Below, one piece after another: positions 6,562-10,284 of a DNA stretch of 10,284 nt. The notes under the pieces are model-generated. The model saw nothing but the letters and a program-made list of their open reading frames with translations, ran no database searches and had not been told where the DNA came from. Position 1 is the first letter of the stretch; every line of letters starts with the position of its first letter. The position numbers and the translations under genes were made by a program. Source of the DNA: AWTP1-13 sp035253505 (GTDB taxonomy: Bacteria; Pseudomonadota; Alphaproteobacteria; Rhizobiales; Hyphomicrobiaceae); contig DATFCC010000221.1 of NCBI GenBank assembly GCA_035253505.1, positions 1 to 10,284 on the forward strand, given 5' to 3'.

Positions 6562-6589
6562 GTGACCCGCAGGCCGGTTTGCGTATAGT
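6562..6589 (+). promoter_or_regulatory. Likely sigma70 promoter of glyQ
   Basis: GTGACC (6562-6567) and TATAGT (6584-6589) are separated by 16 bases. They match the -35 and -10 consensus at four and five positions. The -10 ends 33 bases before the glyQ ATG, so the leader would be only about 25 nucleotides. The -35 elements of this promoter and the ndk promoter are about 32 bases apart. Confidence 0.5.
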
Positions 6590-6622
6590 GCGCCCGCAAC
6601 CGCTGCAACACCCGCCAGATCC

Positions 6623-7591
6623 ATGCAGAAGAAGGCCGCCAAGCCGGCTCGCAAGACGACCTCCGATGGCGCCGCCCTGCGGCCGCGCGAGTCCTTTCAG
6701 GACCTGATCCTGGCGCTGCAGCAGTTCTGGGGCGAGCAGGGCTGCGTGATCCTGCAGCCCTACGACATGGAGGTGGGCGCCGGCACATTCCATCCCGCGA
6801 CCACCTTGCGCGCGCTAGGCCCCAAGCCCTGGAACGCCGCCTACGTGCAGCCCTCGCGCCGGCCCAAGGACGGGCGCTATGGCGAGAACCCGAACCGGCT
6901 GCAGCATTACTACCAGTTCCAGGTCATCATGAAGCCGTCGCCGGCCGACTTCCAGGATCTCTATTTGGAGAGCCTCGAGCGCATCGGCATCGACCCGACG
7001 GTCCACGATATCCGCTTCGTCGAAGACGACTGGGAGAGCCCGACGCTTGGCGCCTGGGGGCTCGGCTGGGAGGTGTGGTGCGACGGCATGGAGGTGTCGC
7101 AGTTCACCTACTTCCAGCAGGTGGGCGGCTTCGACTGCAATCCCGTGTCCGGCGAGATCACCTACGGCCTGGAGCGGCTCGCCATGTACGTGCAGGGCGT
7201 CGACCGCGTGTTCGACCTCAACTTCAACGGCCGCAGCGACGCGCGCAAGCTGACCTATGGCGACGTGTTCCTGCAGGCCGAGCAGGAATACTCCCGCTTC
7301 AACTTCGAGTTCGCCGATACCGAGATGCTGCTCGCCCACTTCCGTGACGCGGAGAAGGAGTGCCGGGCGCTGCTCGCAGCCGGCGCGCCGGCCGCCGACG
7401 CCAACGACAAGCGCCACAGGCTCGCCCTGCCGGCCTACGACCAGTGCATCAAGGCGAGCCACATCTTCAACCTGCTCGACGCGCGCGGCGTCATCTCCGT
7501 AACCGAGCGGCAGAGCTACATCCTGCGCGTGCGCGAGCTTGCCAAGGCCTGCTGCGGCGCCTGGCTCATGACCGAGGGCGGCGGCGCGTGA
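6623..7591 (+). CDS. glyQ: Glycyl-tRNA synthetase alpha subunit
   Basis: The 322-residue product is the class II catalytic subunit of the bacterial alpha2-beta2 glycyl-tRNA synthetase. It activates glycine with ATP, while the beta subunit (GlyS) is needed for tRNA binding and charging. Hallmark stretches are FQDLILALQQFWGEQGCVIL (25-44), QPYDMEVGAGTFHPAT (45-60), NPNRLQHYYQFQVIMKPSP (89-107) and YFQQVGGFDCNPVSGEITYG (168-187). Most GlyQ proteins begin almost directly at the FQDLIL helix. This one has about 22 extra residues, basic and probably disordered (MQKKAAKPARKTTSDG...). No other in-frame ATG lies before that helix and there is no obvious Shine-Dalgarno sequence, which fits a short-leader mRNA. 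The usual partner glyS does not follow; serA does. Confidence 0.98.
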   Translation: MQKKAAKPARKTTSDGAALRPRESFQDLILALQQFWGEQGCVILQPYDMEVGAGTFHPATTLRALGPKPWNAAYVQPSRRPKDGRYGENPNRLQHYYQFQVIMKPSPADFQDLYLESLERIGIDPTVHDIRFVEDDWESPTLGAWGLGWEVWCDGMEVSQFTYFQQVGGFDCNPVSGEITYGLERLAMYVQGVDRVFDLNFNGRSDARKLTYGDVFLQAEQEYSRFNFEFADTEMLLAHFRDAEKECRALLAAGAPAADANDKRHRLALPAYDQCIKASHIFNLLDARGVISVTERQSYILRVRELAKACCGAWLMTEGGGA

Positions 7592-7604
7592 GGGAAGTGC
7601 GGGG

Positions 7605-7631
7605 GGCAGGCGGTCTCGGGCCGCGCTTGCC
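7605..7631 (+). terminator. Possible terminator hairpin after glyQ
   Basis: Bases 7605-7612 and 7624-7631 pair over eight positions (one G-T) around an 11-base loop, starting 14 bases past the glyQ stop. The stem is followed by TTCTGCC, a poor T tract. A short stem, GGCGC-TTT-GCGCC, lies near 7646-7658. The rest of the 162-base gap before serA shows no gene, and I could not settle on a promoter in it. Confidence 0.35.
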
Positions 7632-7738
7632 TTCTGCCTAATCCCTGGGCGCTTTGCGCCTGCGGCGACGCGAGCACGCCAGGACGGTTGTGTCGGAAGC
7701 GATTTCGACGCATGTGTCTGCGCAAAATCCGTCACCTC

Positions 7739-7743
7739 GGAGG
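7739..7743 (+). promoter_or_regulatory. Ribosome binding site GGAGG deciding the serA start
   Basis: GGAGG lies ten bases before the ATG at 7754. It favours that start over the in-frame ATG at 7688, which would add 22 Arg-rich residues unlike the family. Confidence 0.65.
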
Positions 7744-7753
7744 CAGCAGCGCC

Positions 7754-9334
7754 ATGAGCCCCAAAGTCCTCATAGCCGATCAGCTTTCCCCCGCCGCCGT
7801 CGACATCTTCAAGGAGCGCGGCATCGCCGCCGAGGTGAAGGTCGGCCTGGCCAAGGAAGAGTTGGAGAAGATCATCGCCGGCTATGATGGTCTCGCCGTC
7901 CGTTCCTCGACCAAGGTGACGGAGAAGGTGCTGGAGGCCGGCAAGAAGCTGCGCGTGGTGGGCCGCGCCGGAATCGGCGTCGACAACATCGACGTCAAGG
8001 CTGCCACCGCCAAGGGCGTGATCGTCATGAACACGCCGTTCGGCAACTCCATCACCACGGCCGAGCACGCCATCTCGCTGATGATGGCGCTCGCCCGCCA
8101 GATCCCCGAGGCCGACCGGTCCACGCAAGGCGGCAAGTGGGAGAAATCGAAATTCATGGGCGTGGAGGTCTACGCCAAGACGCTCGGCGTGATCGGCTGC
8201 GGCAACATCGGCTCGATCGTGGCCGACCGGGCCGTCGGCCTGAAGATGAAGGTCGTTGCCTTCGACCCGTTTCTCTCTCCCGAGCGGGCGATGGAGCTGG
8301 GCGTGGAGAAGGTGGAGCTCGACGAGCTGCTGAGGCGCGCCGATTTCATCACCTTGCACACGCCGCTCACCGAGCGGACGCGCAACATCATCGACGCCGC
8401 CGCCTTGGCGAAGGCCAGGAAGGGCGTGCGCATCGTCAATTGCGCGCGCGGCGGGCTCGTCGACGAAAAGGCGCTGGCGGCCGCGCTGAAGAGCGGTCAT
8501 GTGGGCGGCGCCGCCTTCGACGTGTTCGAGGTCGAGCCGGCCAAGGACAGCGTGCTGTTCGGGCTGCCCAACGTGATCTGCACCCCGCATCTGGGCGCCG
8601 CCACTTCAGAAGCGCAGGAGAACGTCGCCCTGCAGGTGGCCGAGCAGATGGCCGACTATCTGCTCAAGGGTGCCATCTCCAACGCGGTCAACTTTCCCAA
8701 CATCACCGCGGAGGAGGCGCCGCGGCTGCGGCCCTGGGTGAAGCTTGCCGAGCAGCTCGGCCTGTTCGCCGGCCAGCTCACCGAGACCAGCATCAAAGGC
8801 GTGCGGCTCGAGTACGCCGGCGAGGTCGCCACCCTCAACACAAAGCCGCTTACTGCTGCGGCGCTGGCCGGGGTGCTGCGGCCGCTGCTGTCTGAGGTCA
8901 ACATGATTTCCGCCGCCGCCAATGCCAGGGAGCGCGGCATCCAGCTCGAGGAGGTTACGCGCGGCCAGGAAGGCGCCTTCGGCAGCTACGTGCGCCTCAC
9001 CGTGATCACGTCGGAGTACGAGCGCTCCGTGGCCGGGACCGTGTTCTCCGACGGGCGTCCGCGCATCATCCAGGTGCGCAACATCGACATGGAGTTCGAG
9101 CTGGCGCCGCGCATGCTGTTCATCCGCAACGCCGACAAGCCGGGCTTCATCGGCCGGTTCGGCTCGCTGATGGGGGAGGCAGGCCTCAACATCGCCACGC
9201 TGAACCTCGGTCGCGACAAACCCGGCGGCGATGCCATCTGCATGGTCGCCATTGACGAGTACGTATCGGACGAGGTGCTGGCCAGGATCGCCGCCCTGCC
9301 GCAGGTGGTGCGCGTCAACCGCCTGGAGTTCTGA
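7754..9334 (+). CDS. serA: D-3-phosphoglycerate dehydrogenase, long form
   Basis: The 526-residue product catalyses the NAD-dependent oxidation of 3-phosphoglycerate to 3-phosphohydroxypyruvate, the first step of serine synthesis. The substrate domain (about 1-97 and 290-313) flanks the nucleotide domain, which has GVIGCGNIG (145-153) and Asp171 for the NAD ribose. Catalytic residues are Arg232 (NCARGGLVDE), Glu261 (DVFEVEP) and His279 (TPHLGAAT). An extra allosteric substrate-binding domain (about 320-448) and a C-terminal ACT domain (about 453-526, opening MLFIRNADKPGFIGRFG) follow, as in the Mycobacterium type rather than the shorter E. coli enzyme. Feedback control by serine through the ACT domain is typical of the family. 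The often-linked serC is not seen. glyQ lies 162 bases upstream, probably as a separate unit. Confidence 0.97.
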   Translation: MSPKVLIADQLSPAAVDIFKERGIAAEVKVGLAKEELEKIIAGYDGLAVRSSTKVTEKVLEAGKKLRVVGRAGIGVDNIDVKAATAKGVIVMNTPFGNSITTAEHAISLMMALARQIPEADRSTQGGKWEKSKFMGVEVYAKTLGVIGCGNIGSIVADRAVGLKMKVVAFDPFLSPERAMELGVEKVELDELLRRADFITLHTPLTERTRNIIDAAALAKARKGVRIVNCARGGLVDEKALAAALKSGHVGGAAFDVFEVEPAKDSVLFGLPNVICTPHLGAATSEAQENVALQVAEQMADYLLKGAISNAVNFPNITAEEAPRLRPWVKLAEQLGLFAGQLTETSIKGVRLEYAGEVATLNTKPLTAAALAGVLRPLLSEVNMISAAANARERGIQLEEVTRGQEGAFGSYVRLTVITSEYERSVAGTVFSDGRPRIIQVRNIDMEFELAPRMLFIRNADKPGFIGRFGSLMGEAGLNIATLNLGRDKPGGDAICMVAIDEYVSDEVLARIAALPQVVRVNRLEF

Positions 9335-9470
9335 GCGGCATCGGGCGCAGCAGCGTTGCGTTCGGTTACGGATTGTTAATTCCGGCGCATGTGCTGCAGT
9401 CACATTGGCGACATGAACAGCATTACCCTGAATGTGGTTCGGCGCCGGCCAGCAAGTCAGCCGGGCCTCA

Positions 9471-9476
9471 GGGAGG
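9471..9476 (+). promoter_or_regulatory. Ribosome binding site GGGAGG deciding the MuiA-family start
   Basis: GGGAGG lies five bases before the ATG at 9482. An in-frame ATG at 9413 would add 23 residues in front of the signal peptide and has no Shine-Dalgarno sequence. Confidence 0.65.
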
Positions 9477-9481
9477 TTCCC

Positions 9482-10284
9482 ATGCGCCTCGCGCTCCTGC
9501 TGCCAGCGCTCGTCTCCGCCACCTTCGCATCGGCCGCCATCGGCGCTGAAGTCAAGGGCACGTCCCGCATCGATGCCGTCACGGTGTTCCCCTCGGGCGC
9601 CGAGATCACGCGCGCGAGCCGCGTACGGCTCGAGCCGGGTGACCACGTCATCCTTCTCACCGATCTGCCGGCGCGCGCCATCCACAGCTCGATCCGGGTG
9701 GAGGGCAAGGCATCGGGGCCGCTGGCGATCGGCTCGGTCGACAGCCGGCGCGTGTTCGTGCCGCGCACCGACGATGCTGTCGCCGCAAGCGAGCGCAAGC
9801 GCATCGAGGATGCCATCGAGAAGCTGAAGGACGACAAGGCGGTCCTGCTCGCGACGGTGCAGGCCGCCGAGCTGCAGAAGGCGCTGGTCGGCAACCTCGC
9901 GCAGCTTCCCAACCGCCCGCCGCCATCCAACGGCGCCGCGACCCCGCAACCGGATTGGGGCCAGCTCTTCGCCGTGATCGGCGACCGCGCAGCCGAGGCC
10001 CAGAAGACGATCCTGGAGACGCAGGTGAAGGTGCGCAGCGTCGACCGGCAGATCAAGGACCTGGAAGGCAAGCTGGCCTCCGTCGCGCCGGCCCAGGACG
10101 AACGCACCGAGGTCAAGGTGTTCGTGAACGCGGGAGCCGCGCTCGATGCCGATCTGACGGTGCGCTACCAGATCGGCGGCGCCTCGTGGGTGCCCTACTA
10201 CGACGCGCGCCTTGCCACGGGCACGAAGTCACAGCCGCCCAAGCTTCAGCTCGTGCGCCGCGCCAGCATCCAGCAGCGCACCGG
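9482..10284 (+). CDS. Mucoidy inhibitor MuiA family protein (DUF4140/DUF4139), 5' part, runs off the right edge
   Basis: The frame stays open from 9482 to the window edge, giving 267 complete codons. Residues 1-22 (MRLALLLPALVSATFASAAI...) form a Sec signal peptide, so the protein should be exported. Residues about 31-130 match the DUF4140 N-terminal domain, with VTVFPSGAEITR (33-44) as its signature. Two charged, likely coiled-coil stretches follow (about 102-135 and 168-200), with a Pro-rich link near 143-158. From about residue 213 the DUF4139 domain begins, with VRYQIGGASWVPYYDARL at 227-244. The family takes its name from an E. coli factor that suppresses mucoidy, and its biochemical role is unknown. 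The gap from serA (9335-9481) contains no other gene, and I could not identify a convincing promoter in it. Confidence 0.88.
   Translation, partial: MRLALLLPALVSATFASAAIGAEVKGTSRIDAVTVFPSGAEITRASRVRLEPGDHVILLTDLPARAIHSSIRVEGKASGPLAIGSVDSRRVFVPRTDDAVAASERKRIEDAIEKLKDDKAVLLATVQAAELQKALVGNLAQLPNRPPPSNGAATPQPDWGQLFAVIGDRAAEAQKTILETQVKVRSVDRQIKDLEGKLASVAPAQDERTEVKVFVNAGAALDADLTVRYQIGGASWVPYYDARLATGTKSQPPKLQLVRRASIQQRT

Noticed and set aside
6461..6793. Upstream extension of the ndk frame across the divergent promoter region into glyQ
   Set aside because: The Ndk family starts at MAVERTLSIIKPD, and the extension would overlap glyQ and both promoters.
6815..8590. A 591-codon open frame on the minus strand, opposite glyQ and serA
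   Set aside because: It is antisense to two unmistakable genes and is rich in His, Asp, Gly and Ala as expected from a GC-rich codon shadow. It shows no recognisable domain.
9356..9382. A promoter for the MuiA-family gene from TTGCGT and TTAATT
   Set aside because: The spacing is only 14-15 bases, too short for a sigma70 promoter, and the matches are poor.
8606..9949. A 447-codon open frame on the minus strand, opposite serA and the MuiA-family gene
   Set aside because: It is antisense to conserved coding sequence and crosses the serA-MuiA gap. Its composition is that of a shadow frame and no fold is recognisable.

Overview
The window is GC-rich, densely coded bacterial chromosome. It looks like an alphaproteobacterium, perhaps Rhodospirillales or a relative such as Reyranella. 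The reasons are strongly GC-biased codon use, a long-form SerA, a separate glycyl-tRNA synthetase alpha subunit, paired FadE-type acyl-CoA dehydrogenases and a MuiA-family protein. That placement rests on gene character, not on a search. I saw no rRNA, tRNA, CRISPR array, insertion sequence or prophage gene. No gene-free stretch exceeds about 210 bases.

The layout switches strand once, near 6461-6622. Everything to the left is on the minus strand and everything to the right is on the plus strand. Read right to left, the minus half holds: ndk (nucleoside diphosphate kinase), which ends at a perfect 10-bp hairpin; a small DinB-family metal-binding protein; a membrane protein of the O-antigen ligase/polymerase type whose stop overlaps (ATGA) the start of an exported right-handed beta-helix protein; a dienelactone hydrolase-family enzyme; a gap with a large double palindrome; and two consecutive acyl-CoA dehydrogenase genes. 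The first dehydrogenase is complete but lacks the usual catalytic glutamate. The second runs off the left edge. The plus half holds glyQ, a 526-residue serA, and the start of a mucoidy inhibitor MuiA-family gene (DUF4140/DUF4139) that runs off the right edge.

Three groupings are meaningful. The ligase-like membrane protein and the exported beta-helix protein are translationally coupled and probably act on the same envelope or exported polysaccharide. The two dehydrogenases are probably the unlike subunits of one heteromeric enzyme. ndk and glyQ are divergent, with recognisable sigma70-like promoters back to back. The remaining genes are housekeeping or single-gene units.

Most of the window is ordinary. 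The best candidate for something not well described is the ligase/beta-helix pair. Next are the glyQ gene without glyS beside it, the palindromic element at 1487-1548 and the active-site-deficient dehydrogenase.
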